The notes under the pieces: model-generated | What the model saw: the letters and a program-made list of their open reading frames with translations, nothing else | The model's database searches: none | Told to the model about the DNA's origin: nothing | Position numbers and translations under genes: made by a program | From: Ruegeria sp. Ofav3-42 | GTDB lineage: Bacteria > Pseudomonadota > Alphaproteobacteria > Rhodobacterales > Rhodobacteraceae | NCBI RefSeq assembly: GCF_022347725.1 | Contig: NZ_JAKRGB010000012.1 | Span: 1 to 64,000 of the forward strand | Length of the DNA stretch: 64,000 bases | Reading direction: 5' to 3' | Part shown: positions 8,985-18,284 of the stretch, piece after piece | How positions within the stretch are numbered: the stretch's first letter is position 1 | Layout: each line of letters opens with the position of its first letter

Positions 8985-9899
8985 TCAGGACCTGGAGAGA
9001 GGCAATCTTGCGCCCGACAGCATGCGGGCCTCAAGAATGGCGGGCCGATATCGGAACAGACGCGCCGGGCGGCCACCGGTACCGCTGGATATTTCACCGG
9101 TCTCTTCAACCAGTTCCTGCTGGTCGATTTGGCGGCGGAAATTGGGTTTGTGCAGGTGCAGGCCGGACAGCGCTTCGACCGTGCGCTGCAGCTGTAGCAG
9201 GGTGAAGCTTTCGGGCATGAGTTCGAACACCACCGGAGAATACTTGATCTTGGCCCGCAAGCGCGAAATGCCGGTGGCAAGGATGCGACGGTTGTCGCCC
9301 GCCATGGGACGGCCAAACTCCGGAGCGTCAACCAGCCCGGCTTCGTACATCAGCTCATAACGCTGCAAAACCAGCTCTTCATTCCAGGTCTTTCCATTCA
9401 GACCGAACAGATAGTCAACACGCTGGACCTTTAGCGGATCACTCCCCGCCCAAGCAGTGAGACGTTCGGTAATGCGTGGCAATTCCTCGGGCGGTCGGTC
9501 GCGATGATCCTCCCATGGAAAATACTGATACCAGCTCCGCCACGCGGGGCGTCCGGCTCCGGCGGCGTCTTGCTCCCGCACCAGCCCGAGGTAACTGATC
9601 GAGATACGCTGTGAGGGGGCGGCATCATCCGAACGCGGATCGCGATCCCTGTCCGCAAAGGTATATAGCTGTTCGAGATAACCCACAGGATGGCCGGTCT
9701 GGGCCTCAATCCAGGCGCGCAGGCTACTCTGAAGGCTGCGATGAGAGGATTCGAAAGGACCCGAGGGTAGCGCCTCGCCGCCGCGTAGGGTCATGACCCG
9801 CGGCTGGTTATCAGTAACGGCGGTCAGGATGGCAATCAGTTCGGCAGGGGCTAGTCCGCTTGGCAAGGAAATTCCTATGTGTTGAATGTCGTTGGACAT
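8985..9899 (-). CDS. nadQ: NadQ/NrtR-like regulator of NAD synthesis
   Basis: A protein of about 304 residues from the ATG at 9897-9899 (a TTG three codons earlier is possible). The N-terminal two thirds look like a Nudix-derived effector domain (a YLEQLYTFADRDRDP segment and ISISYLGLVRE, as in NrtR-type proteins) without a full catalytic Nudix box. The C-terminus (LLQLQRTVEALSGLHLHKPNFRRQI and GGRPARLFRY) matches the winged-helix DNA-binding end of this family. NadQ proteins are known in alphaproteobacteria as regulators linked to nadABC. Position directly upstream of nadA, with twin palindromes between, supports that role. Confidence 0.7.
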   Translation of the reverse strand: MSNDIQHIGISLPSGLAPAELIAILTAVTDNQPRVMTLRGGEALPSGPFESSHRSLQSSLRAWIEAQTGHPVGYLEQLYTFADRDRDPRSDDAAPSQRISISYLGLVREQDAAGAGRPAWRSWYQYFPWEDHRDRPPEELPRITERLTAWAGSDPLKVQRVDYLFGLNGKTWNEELVLQRYELMYEAGLVDAPEFGRPMAGDNRRILATGISRLRAKIKYSPVVFELMPESFTLLQLQRTVEALSGLHLHKPNFRRQIDQQELVEETGEISSGTGGRPARLFRYRPAILEARMLSGARLPLSRS

Positions 9900-9908
9900 T
9901 GGTCTCAA

Positions 9909-10337
9909 AGTTGCTTTCTAACCTGTATCTTAAGCCTTTGCTTGCGGAAAATGCCAAAGCGACTCAACCTACGCGGAACATGCGAGCCCAGCGTTACCGA
10001 CCAAAGTGCCGTAGTAGCTTCAGGAACCAATTTTGAATGTATCGACTTCGCAGACCCGTTTTGCAGACAAAGCCGCGTCGGTCGAAGTTAACGCTGACGC
10101 TGATTTCGCCCTTAAAACGGAACTTCGCAGGCCTGCTTTCTGGCTTCAGAAATGTGGAGGGTTCTGCGTATCATAACAAAGCAACTACCGGCGAAGGTTT
10201 AAAGCAAGCGGGTAGCCATGCCGCCGTCTACGGCTAACTGGTCACATAGCTTGCTCTACCCGACAACAAGAACAACGCAGATTGAGCAATCTCCTGTGTG
10301 TAAGGGGCGGTTACCTACGGGGCACCTCGCAGTTTGA
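9909..10337. other. No gene recognised
   Basis: Between the nadQ start and the IS481 remnant I find only short, non-coding-looking frames. The stretch should contain the nadQ promoter. It may also include the outer end of the IS481-type element, but I could not match a pair of terminal inverted repeats. Confidence 0.4.
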
Positions 10338-10625
10338 CTATAGCTTTTCCCTAGGTGCTTCGTAAGGCGTTTTGCCGTTGTGAGCGCCGTGTGGTCTGTG
10401 GAAGTTGTAGAAGCTTTCCCATTCATCGAGTTTGGCTTCGAGATCGACGTCGCCTTTGTAACTGAGAAGTTGATAGAATTCCTGTTGGTCTGATCGGTGT
10501 GATCGTTCGACTTTTCCGTTCAACTGTGGCGTTGCCCGGCGAATGTAGGCGTGTCGAATGCCCATGACCCAGCCCCCTAAACGGGCTGTTTGGATTTAGA
10601 ATCCGTTCCTGTTTCTTTCTCGTGA

Positions 10626-11480
10626 TTAGGTTGCGGTCAAGGCCTGCTGAGCGGAGCCTTTGCGTAGCTCAAGCGAGGCAGGCCGGGTGGCACGGTTGAG
10701 ATTGGCGTAGACGGCCGGTGCCAGTCCGCCAAGCGATGTGTGTGGTCTCTGGGTGTTGTAGTCGATCCTCCAAGTTTCAATGATCTTTCGGGCCTCTGCG
10801 AGATTGCCGAAGATATGTTCGTTCAGGCATTCATCACGCAGTCGGCCATTGAAGCTTTCCACGAATGCGTTCTGCATGGGTTTGCCTGGTGCGATGTAGT
10901 GCCAGCCAACGCCAGTGTTCTGGCACCATCGAAGTACGGCATGAGATGTCATTTCCGTTCCATTATCGCTGACAATCATGTCCGGCTGGCCACGCCTGCG
11001 GATCAGATCATCCAGTTCACGGGTCATCCGCGCACCTGACAACGAACGATCCACGACAGTTGCCAGTGCCTCTCGGGTGCAGTCATCCACGATGCACAAC
11101 ACGCGGAACCGCCGACCATCCTCAAAGGCGTCGGACACAAAGTCTAGCGACCACCGCTGGTTGGCCCGATCCGGCACAAGAATGGGCCTTCGCGTGCCCA
11201 GAGCTCGTTTGCGCGACCGTCGACGGCGTACAACCAATCCTTCCTCACGGTAGAGACGGAACAGCTTCTTGTGGTTCACTTCAAAGCCCTCTCTGGCCAA
11301 TAGGATGCCCAGACGGCGATACCCGAACCGGCGTCGTTCATTTGCCAGTTCGCGCAATCGTCTGCGCAAGGCATCATCGCCCCGATCTTGCTTTTGGTAC
11401 TGGAAGACAGATCGATGCAGGTCAGCCAGTTCACACGCCCGACGTTCAGACAGGCCGTGTCGATCCATTACGTCTGACAC
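10626..11480 (-). CDS. IS3-family transposase OrfB (DDE integrase core)
   Basis: A 284-residue OrfB with an N-terminal HTH_21-like segment ([19 protein letters not shown]), then the rve core: first Asp in [20 protein letters not shown], second in [12 protein letters not shown], Glu in [20 protein letters not shown]. It ends with the usual [15 protein letters not shown]. It is normally made as an OrfAB fusion: the -1 frame opens upstream at the AAAAAAC stretch (complement of 11510-11516) and continues [20 protein letters not shown] into this ORF. The ATG given is only the first in-frame methionine. Confidence 0.9.
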   Translation of the reverse strand: MSDVMDRHGLSERRACELADLHRSVFQYQKQDRGDDALRRRLRELANERRRFGYRRLGILLAREGFEVNHKKLFRLYREEGLVVRRRRSRKRALGTRRPILVPDRANQRWSLDFVSDAFEDGRRFRVLCIVDDCTREALATVVDRSLSGARMTRELDDLIRRRGQPDMIVSDNGTEMTSHAVLRWCQNTGVGWHYIAPGKPMQNAFVESFNGRLRDECLNEHIFGNLAEARKIIETWRIDYNTQRPHTSLGGLAPAVYANLNRATRPASLELRKGSAQQALTAT

Positions 11481-11503
11481 GGCCCGTCTTTTGACATCGG
11501 GCG

Positions 11504-11767
11504 TCAGTAGTTTTTTGTCGCGAGATCCTTCAATGCCGCATTGTCGAGCATCGCATCTGCCAGCATGCGCTTCAGGCGGTTGTTCTCATCCTCAAGTGCA
11601 CGCAGCTTTTTAGCATCCGACACGTTCATCCCGCCGAACCTGGCCTTGTATTTGTAGAACGTGGCATCGCTGATCCCGTACTTACGGCACAGCTCCTGTG
11701 CTTTAACTCCAGCCTCGTATTCCTTGATCATTCCAATGATCTGTTCGTCTGAAAATCTGCGTTTCAT
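11504..11767 (-). CDS. IS3-family transposase OrfA
   Basis: An 87-residue DNA-binding OrfA, starting [20 protein letters not shown], with a helix-turn-helix ([21 protein letters not shown]) and a leucine-zipper tail ([20 protein letters not shown]). The final codons read LATKNY and then stop. They overlap an A-AAA-AAC slippery heptamer, a standard -1 programmed frameshift signal that would fuse OrfA to OrfB to make the active transposase. Confidence 0.9.
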   Translation of the reverse strand: MKRRFSDEQIIGMIKEYEAGVKAQELCRKYGISDATFYKYKARFGGMNVSDAKKLRALEDENNRLKRMLADAMLDNAALKDLATKNY

Positions 11768-12660
11768 AGTCCATCCTTTGATTGGACGAATTACTAGCAC
11801 CTAAGTGGCCTGTTTTCAGGGGGCTGGGTCACCCAAGTCTTCGACATGCCAATGGAACTTCGCCTTGAATTCATGGCCGTTATCGGTCCTGATTTCGCGA
11901 ATGCGAAAGGGGAATTTTTCGATCACGTGATTGACGAAATCGATGGCATTGGCCTGCGTATGTTTCTCGTAGACTTTCGGGGCGCGTACACGGGTCGCGT
12001 CATCGATTGCAGTGAACTAGAAGCGCCGTACTTTTTCTCCCTTTTTGCCTTTGAAGGTCAAGAACTTGACGTCCATCTGGATATGATGTCCTGGGACCTG
12101 CTTTTGATATCGTTTCGTATGAACCTTGCGCATGCGGGTGCCGCGTGGAAGACGGTTCATACCATGGCGACGAAGAATCCGAGAAACAGTCGCATCAGAT
12201 ATCTTAGTCCCGTGATAGCGCTCAAGGTACCAGACAATTCGCATTGGCCCCAGATGATACTTGCAACGAAGATGCAGCACCTTCTCTTCACGCTCGAGCG
12301 GCGTTCTGTTGGCGTGCCACCGTGGGATCGGGGGCGCATTAACCAGCCCAGCCTCGCCGCGTTCCGCATAAGCCTGGCGCCATCGATAAAATGTCGATCT
12401 TGCTATTACAAAATACCGACATGTCTTCACAACACGACCGGTTTCTTCAGCGTGGCGGAGTATCCGTAATTTGCGCCGAACCTCGCGTTTGTCCTGATTC
12501 ATCGTCATCTCGTTCTTCCCAACGTTGGGAGGTAAAAGGAAATGTCCCGCAAGTAACGGCATATCTACAACCTGAACTGTGACGGTGTGGAGGTTCTCCC
12601 GACCAGACGGCATCGAAACGTGCGACAATGCACTGATGTCGTCTGCTGAAGAGAACCACC

Positions 12661-13102
12661 ATGTCAGAGATCAGTACCCTAGCCGTTGATCATGCTAAGA
12701 ACTTTTTCCGGATTGTGCGACCACCTATGAGGGTGACGTTGTCTTCAATCGGCGTTTTACCCGTGCGAAACTCGAATGGCGTCTAACCGGTCATTTTCGG
12801 TGTCGTGTGGCCATGGAAACATGCGCAACCAGCCAATTTGAGGCGATTGGCGCAGTCTTTTGACCATAAAATTCGCCTGATCCCTTCGATATACAAAAAA
12901 TTACCCATTTCACGGTCGGGCAAGAATGACGTCAACGACGTCCACGCCATTTCAACGGCGGGCGACAACCCGACATGAGGTTCGTCGAGCGAATAATTGA
13001 AGCGCAACACGCGCATGCTGTTTTGTTTCGAACCCATCAGACACTGACGCAGCGACGGGCCCAGTTTTTTCTTCTTGCGACCCCATCGGCGCGTCAGATT
13101 TT
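12661..13102 (+). pseudogene. Degenerate IS110-type transposase N-terminal half
   Basis: A start MSEISTLAVDHAKN, typical of IS110-family proteins, is followed by frameshifted, stop-riddled sequence. In another frame, MRFVERIIEAQHAHAVLFRT and the following LTQRRAQF correspond to the IS110 region around MRFV...EQQA..LFR.R..L..QR.Q. Frame changes and stops between these islands show advanced decay. No ends are recognised. Confidence 0.6.
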
Positions 13103-13355
13103 AAGTGACATATCTGCTTAACCACACCTTCAGTTCAACCACTCATTAGGCGTTCTGAATGCGACGACGCGGGCGGCAAAAAGGGCGTGCCGAGGAGCGT
13201 TTTGAACGCTCCAATGATCGTAAGTTTCAACAAAGCGCCGGGTGGGAAACAAATTGTGATTAGAAATTAAACAATTACGGACCAGTTTTGTGGTAGACTA
13301 GGATGAACTTAGCGCGCTGGGACGAAGGAGTACGAAACCTAGAGGAATTTTTGAG
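13103..13355. promoter_or_regulatory. Intergenic region upstream of prkA
   Basis: This stretch marks the boundary between mobile debris and the prkA operon. The last 100 bp are AT-rich (from about 13245) and probably hold the operon promoter, and AGAGGA stands about 10 nt before the prkA ATG. I see no clear operator or small gene. Confidence 0.4.
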
Positions 13356-15290
13356 ATGGAGATTTTCGAGCAGTTTGCAGAAGAGTATGGGCGGACCAAG
13401 CTCATCGAAATGACATTGCAGGACTATTTGCTGGAATGTCGCGAAGACCCGACGATGCGGGCTACCGCAGCCGAACGGATGGTCGCTGCGATTGGCGAGC
13501 CAGAGCTTATCGATACCAGTCAGGAAGCTCGGCTTAGTCGCATATTTCTTAATCGAACAATCAAGCGATACGAACCCTTCCAGGACATATATGGCGTCGA
13601 GGAAACCATCGAACGTATCGTTGGCTTTTTCCGCCATGCCAGCCAGGGTCTCGAGGAACGCAAGCAAATCCTCTACCTGCTGGGCCCGGTCGGCGGAGGC
13701 AAGTCAACGCTAGCCGAGATCCTCAAAAACCTTATGGAACGGCAGCCAATCTATGTGCTGCGGGCAGGTGACGAGATCAGCCCAATCTTTGAATCGCCGC
13801 TTGGCCTTTTTGACCGCGCGCGGATGGGGGATTTGCTGGAGAACAAGTACAACATCCCTAAACGGCTATTGAACGGATTGATTTCGCCTTGGGCCGTCAA
13901 GCGTTTACAAGAGTTCGACGGCGATATTTCCAGGTTTTCGGTTGTCAAACTCTATCCGTCGAAGCTGCGCCAGATTTGCGTTGCGAAGACTGAGCCAGGC
14001 GATGAAAACAACCAGGACATTTCTTCGCTTGTCGGGAAGCTCGACATTCGCAAGCTGGAGGAATTCAGCCAGAACGACCCGGACGCTTATTCCTATTCCG
14101 GCGCTCTGAACCGCACCACGCAGGGATTGATGGAATTCGTCGAGATGTTCAAGGCGCCGATCAAGGTGCTGCATCCCCTGCTGACCGCCACACAAGAGGG
14201 GTCTTATGCGGGCACAGAGAACATCGGTGCCTTCCCTTTCCAGGGTATTATCGTTGCGCATTCGAACGAAGCGGAATGGCAGCAGTTCAAAAACAACAAG
14301 AACAACGAGGCCTTCCTGGACCGGATCAGTCTGGTCAAGGTGCCCTATTGCCTGCGTGCCTCAGATGAAACCCGGATTTACGAAAAGTTGCTTGAGGAAA
14401 GCAGTCTGGGCGAGTCCCCATGTGCACCGGAAACGCTGTCCATCCTGAGCCAGTTCAGCGTTCTGACACGGTTGAAAGAACATGAAAACTCGCCGACATT
14501 CTCCAAGCTCCGCGTCTATGATGGTGAAACCCTGAAGGACACCGATCCCAAGGCGCGGTCAGTGCAGGAATACCGGGATGCGGCCGGGGTGGACGAAGGG
14601 ATGACGGGCACATCCACCCGCTTTGCGTTCAAGGTGCTGTCCGAGACTTTCAATCACGACACCGAAGAGGTCGGCGCCGATCCGGTTCATCTGCTCTATG
14701 TTCTTGAACAGGCAGTGAAACGCGAACAATTCCCCGACGAGGTTGAAAGCCGGTACCTGTCTTTCATGAAGGACGACCTGTCGCCGCGTTACGCGGAATT
14801 CATCGGCAACGAGATCCAGAAAGCCTATCTGGAATCCTATTCCGACTTTGGTCAGAACCTTTTCGACAGATACATCGCCTTTGCTGATGCCTGGATCGAA
14901 GATCAGGACTTCAAGGATCCGGATACCGGCCAGATTCTCAACCGCAGCGTTCTGGAACAGGAACTTGAAAAGATCGAAAAACCGGCCGGAATTTCCAACC
15001 CCAAGGATTTCCGGAACGAAGTGGTCAAATTCGTGCTGCGCGCACGGGCCAACAATCGCGGTCGTAACCCTGACTGGCGCAAATATGAAAAGCTGAGAAG
15101 GGTCATAGAAAAACGTATGTTCGGCCAAATACAGGACCTTCTGCCTGTAATCAGCTTCGGTGCCAAACGCGATAAAGAAACCGAAGCAAAGCACAATGAG
15201 TTTATTGATCGCATGATTGGCCGCGGTTACACGCGCCGGCAGGTCAGGCGCCTGGTCGAGTGGTACATGCGGGTCAATAAGGCAGGGTGA
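13356..15290 (+). CDS. prkA: PrkA-family serine protein kinase
   Basis: A 644-residue AAA+-like kinase of the PrkA/YeaG family. The Walker A motif is at about residues 110-118 (GPVGGGKST). The N-terminal PrkA AAA domain runs to about residue 400, with conserved segments such as LNRTTQGLMEFVEMFKAPIKVLHPLLTATQEGSY, and the C-terminal kinase-like domain follows (GTSTRFAFKVLSETF onward). YeaG in Escherichia coli is linked to nitrogen starvation and stationary-phase survival. It is the first gene of a conserved trio with YeaH and SpoVR-family genes, 15 bp upstream of the next. The length is normal and the start has an AGAGGA site. Confidence 0.95.
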   Translation: MEIFEQFAEEYGRTKLIEMTLQDYLLECREDPTMRATAAERMVAAIGEPELIDTSQEARLSRIFLNRTIKRYEPFQDIYGVEETIERIVGFFRHASQGLEERKQILYLLGPVGGGKSTLAEILKNLMERQPIYVLRAGDEISPIFESPLGLFDRARMGDLLENKYNIPKRLLNGLISPWAVKRLQEFDGDISRFSVVKLYPSKLRQICVAKTEPGDENNQDISSLVGKLDIRKLEEFSQNDPDAYSYSGALNRTTQGLMEFVEMFKAPIKVLHPLLTATQEGSYAGTENIGAFPFQGIIVAHSNEAEWQQFKNNKNNEAFLDRISLVKVPYCLRASDETRIYEKLLEESSLGESPCAPETLSILSQFSVLTRLKEHENSPTFSKLRVYDGETLKDTDPKARSVQEYRDAAGVDEGMTGTSTRFAFKVLSETFNHDTEEVGADPVHLLYVLEQAVKREQFPDEVESRYLSFMKDDLSPRYAEFIGNEIQKAYLESYSDFGQNLFDRYIAFADAWIEDQDFKDPDTGQILNRSVLEQELEKIEKPAGISNPKDFRNEVVKFVLRARANNRGRNPDWRKYEKLRRVIEKRMFGQIQDLLPVISFGAKRDKETEAKHNEFIDRMIGRGYTRRQVRRLVEWYMRVNKAG

Positions 15291-15305
15291 GGAGTCGATG
15301 CACAA

Positions 15306-16628
15306 ATGGCCCATTTCATCGACCGAAGGCTGAACCCCAAGGATAAGAACCTCGGGAACCGCAGGCGATTTCTGCGCCGGGTTCGCTCTGCCGTCAAAGA
15401 GGCGGTCGACGAAAGTGTCCGGAACCGGAAAATCGCCGATGTTGGGCAGCAGGAAAACATCTCGGTACCGTCAGAAGGGATCGGGGAACCACATTTTCAG
15501 CATGACATTAAAGGTGGGACCAGACATCAGGTTCTGACCGGCAACAAGAAGTTCAAGGCGGGCGACCGGCTCAAGAAACCGCCAGCGGGTCAGGCCGGGC
15601 AGGGGGGACGTGAAGGCGCACCCGACGGAGAGGGCGACGACGAGTTCATGTTTGTTCTGTCTCGAGACGAGTTTCTTTCCATATTCTTCGAAGACCTTGA
15701 ACTGCCCGACATGATCAAGCACAGCCTGAAAGAGGTTGCAATCTCCAAGCCGCATCGAATGGGCTATACTGCCGCCGGAACTCCGGCCAATCTCAGTGTT
15801 TCGCGAACGATGCGCAATGCTTTCGGCCGGCGGCTCGCAATGCGGCGCCCAACAAACGCTGCTATACAGGCTCTTACTGACCAGGTTGAAGAACTGGAGG
15901 CGCTGGAAAAGCCAGATGCGGCGCGAAAAGCGGAAACGCAGCTGCTTCGCGAAGAACTAGACAAGTTGCTAAGGCGACGCCAGATTGTTCCCTATATTGA
16001 CCCGTTGGATGTGCGTTACAAGTATTTCGAGATGCGCCCCGAGCCAGCCTCGAGTGCGGTGATGTTCTGCCTGATGGACGTCTCGGCTTCGATGGGCGAG
16101 CGCGAGAAGAGCCTTGCCAAGCAGTTCTTCGTCCTGCTGCATCTTTTCCTCAAGCAACGCTACGACAAGATCGAGCTTGTTTTCATCCGCCACACCCAGG
16201 TCGCGACCGAAGTCGATGAGGATACCTTTTTTCACTCCCGCCAAACCGGCGGCACGGTCGTGAGCAGTGCGCTCAACGAGATGAAAAAGATAATCGACGC
16301 CCGCTATCCGCCCTCATTGTGGAACATTTATGCCGCGCAAGCATCCGATGGTGAGAATTTCAGTGGTGATTCACAACTGTGCGCCGACCTGCTGAACAGT
16401 GAACTGATGAAATGTTGTCAGTATTTCGCCTACACGGAAATCGTCGACGAGACCGAAGCCAATCTGATGAACAGCGAAGATAACGGTATGGAATTATGGC
16501 GCTCGTATCGGCAGGTCGCAGAGACCTGGCCAAACTTCGCCATGAAACGGATCGCGCGCGCCAGTGACATCTACCCGGTTCTGCACGAGCTGTTTGCGCG
16601 CAAGACGAACGGAGTTTCCAATGGCTGA
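15306..16628 (+). CDS. yeaH: YeaH/YhbH family protein (DUF444)
   Basis: A 440-residue protein. The N-terminal third is charged and disordered (KPPAGQAGQGGREGAPDGEG region, about residues 91-110). The C-terminal half has a von Willebrand A-like fold with a MIDAS-type motif DVSASMG at about 258-264 and a later GGTVVSSAL segment that would complete the metal site. DUF444 proteins almost always accompany PrkA and SpoVR. YeaH and YeaG act in the same stress pathway; the molecular role is not known. Its last 8 bp overlap the SpoVR-family start. Confidence 0.95.
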   Translation: MAHFIDRRLNPKDKNLGNRRRFLRRVRSAVKEAVDESVRNRKIADVGQQENISVPSEGIGEPHFQHDIKGGTRHQVLTGNKKFKAGDRLKKPPAGQAGQGGREGAPDGEGDDEFMFVLSRDEFLSIFFEDLELPDMIKHSLKEVAISKPHRMGYTAAGTPANLSVSRTMRNAFGRRLAMRRPTNAAIQALTDQVEELEALEKPDAARKAETQLLREELDKLLRRRQIVPYIDPLDVRYKYFEMRPEPASSAVMFCLMDVSASMGEREKSLAKQFFVLLHLFLKQRYDKIELVFIRHTQVATEVDEDTFFHSRQTGGTVVSSALNEMKKIIDARYPPSLWNIYAAQASDGENFSGDSQLCADLLNSELMKCCQYFAYTEIVDETEANLMNSEDNGMELWRSYRQVAETWPNFAMKRIARASDIYPVLHELFARKTNGVSNG

Positions 16629-18105
16629 TGGGGCCGATGCAAAGCGACCGCTGTTTGAAGGTGCAGAGTGGGATTTCGATACCATCCACCGCAGCTATGA
16701 CGCGATCGAACGTGTGGCGATCGACGAACTCGAACTTGACGTATACCCGAACCAAATCGAAATCATCTCGTATCAACAAATGCTGGATGCGTATTCGTCG
16801 ACCGGGATGCCGCTCATGTACAGGCACTGGTCTTTCGGGAAGCGGTTCGTTCACGAAGAGAAAGCCTATAGCAAAGGCGCAAACGGTCTTGCCTATGAGA
16901 TCGTGATCAACTCCGACCCCTGTATCTCGTACTGCCTTGAAGACAACACGATGGCACTTCAAGTCCTTGTGATTGCCCACGCGGCCTTCGGGCACAATCA
17001 TTTCTTCAAGAACAACCACCTGTTTCGCCAGTGGAGCGATGCGCAGGGTATTCTCGACTACCTCGACTACGCGCGCGGTTTTATTGCCCAATGCGAAGAG
17101 CTGCACGGTGAACGTGAGGTTGAACATTTACTCGACGCGGCCCACGCGCTCATGCCGTCGAGCGTTTTCCGGCACAGGCGACCACCTCATTCATCGCTTG
17201 CGGATGAGAGAACCCGGCAGCGTGAGCGGCGCATCGAAGAAGAGCGGGCAGTACATTACCTGTGGGACGCCTTCGATAATCCTGCGCAGTCGTCGAAAAC
17301 CGATGAAGAGGCGCAGAAACGCAAGCGCGAAATGGGGTTGCCGGAAGAAAACCTGCTCTATTTTGTAGAACGTCACAGCCCGGTTCTGGAGTCCTGGCAA
17401 CGTGAAGTTCTGCGCATCGTCCGCAACATCGCACAGTATTTTTACCCGCAGCGCCAGACCAAAGTGATGAACGAAGGATGCGCCTGCTTCGTCCACTACT
17501 ATATCACCAATCAGTTGCACCGCGCCGGTTTGCTGACGGATGGAGCGATGCTCGAAATCTTGCACAGCCATACCAATGTTCTGACGCAGCCCGACTTTGA
17601 CGCCCCAAACGCGATGGGGATCAACCCTTATGCGCTGGGGTTCGCGATGATGCAGGATATCCGCCGCATCTGCACCGACCCGACCGAGGAGGACCGGGAG
17701 TGGTTTCCGGACATCGCGGGCAGTCGCGCGTGGCGCGAGGTTTTAAAGGACGCCTGGGCCAACTATCGCGATGAAAGCTTTGTTCAGCAATTCCTCAGCC
17801 CCAATGTCATGCGCCGGTTCCGCATGTTCTCGCTGACCGATGACGATGGAAAACCCTTTTATACAGTCGACGCGATTCATGACGAGCGCGGCTATCATCA
17901 GGTGCGCGACACTCTGGCGCGCGGCTTCGACACTGCGGAACACGACCCGGATATACAGATTGTCGACGTGGACTTAATGGGGGATCGCCACCTCAGGCTA
18001 CAACACTCAGTGCGCAACGGAGTGCCACTGGACCAAAAAGCCTGCGAAGCGACATTGGGCCATCTGCGGCAAATCTGGGGTTTCGATGCGGCGTTCGAAA
18101 ACTAG
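16621..18105 (+). CDS. spoVR: SpoVR/YcgB family protein
   Basis: A 494-residue SpoVR-family protein starting at the ATG at 16621, which has GGAG at 7 nt. The ATG overlaps the yeaH stop by 8 bp, so the two are translationally coupled. Family landmarks are EGAEWDFDTIHRSYDAIERVA at the start, WSFGKRFVHEEKAYSKG, the His-rich AHAAFGHNHFFKNNHLF segment, and KVMNEGCACFVHYYITNQL. The conserved His/Glu residues suggest a metal-dependent function, but none is established. It is the last gene of the prkA-yeaH-spoVR operon. Confidence 0.95.
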   Translation: MADGADAKRPLFEGAEWDFDTIHRSYDAIERVAIDELELDVYPNQIEIISYQQMLDAYSSTGMPLMYRHWSFGKRFVHEEKAYSKGANGLAYEIVINSDPCISYCLEDNTMALQVLVIAHAAFGHNHFFKNNHLFRQWSDAQGILDYLDYARGFIAQCEELHGEREVEHLLDAAHALMPSSVFRHRRPPHSSLADERTRQRERRIEEERAVHYLWDAFDNPAQSSKTDEEAQKRKREMGLPEENLLYFVERHSPVLESWQREVLRIVRNIAQYFYPQRQTKVMNEGCACFVHYYITNQLHRAGLLTDGAMLEILHSHTNVLTQPDFDAPNAMGINPYALGFAMMQDIRRICTDPTEEDREWFPDIAGSRAWREVLKDAWANYRDESFVQQFLSPNVMRRFRMFSLTDDDGKPFYTVDAIHDERGYHQVRDTLARGFDTAEHDPDIQIVDVDLMGDRHLRLQHSVRNGVPLDQKACEATLGHLRQIWGFDAAFEN

Positions 18106-18284
18106 CAAAGGTTTTGCTGCAAGCTCTGGGCTCAGATCGACAAAAGTGTGTGTGTCCGCGCCAATTGGCAGCACAACCTCTGTGGCTGCCGTGACACTCT
18201 CGCCGCCATTTGAACGTGCTAAATCACTGTTTCGCCGGCAAACTATGGTGGGGTCAGATCGGGTGTTGTAGACCCATTACTTAA

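Larger units (their letters stand above)
10565..11831 (-). mobile_element. IS3-family insertion sequence, complete
   Basis: A 1267-bp element with terminal repeats that both begin TGACCCAGCCCCCT (left end 10565, right end complement ending 11831). It is flanked by a 4-bp target duplication CCCA at 10561-10564 and 11832-11835. It contains overlapping orfA and orfB on the minus strand and interrupts an IS481-type transposase gene. The intact ends, intact duplication and uninterrupted reading frames suggest a recent insertion and possible current activity. Confidence 0.9.
10338..12508 (-). pseudogene. IS481-type transposase, interrupted by an IS3 element
   Basis: The two parts (11832-12508 and 10338-10560) join exactly in frame when the IS3 element and one copy of the CCCA duplication are removed, giving 300 codons. 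The N-terminal part has helix-turn-helix sequence (ILRHAEETGRVVKTCRYF). The integrase core has catalytic Asp in IQMDVKFLTFKG and RTDNGHEF, with Glu in NGKVERSH. The C-terminus ends FYNFHRPHGAHNGKTPYEA. Independently of the insertion, an in-frame TAG at 12017-12019 (after KVRRF) interrupts the gene where relatives have a sense codon. The start used is the ATG at 12506-12508. Confidence 0.85.
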
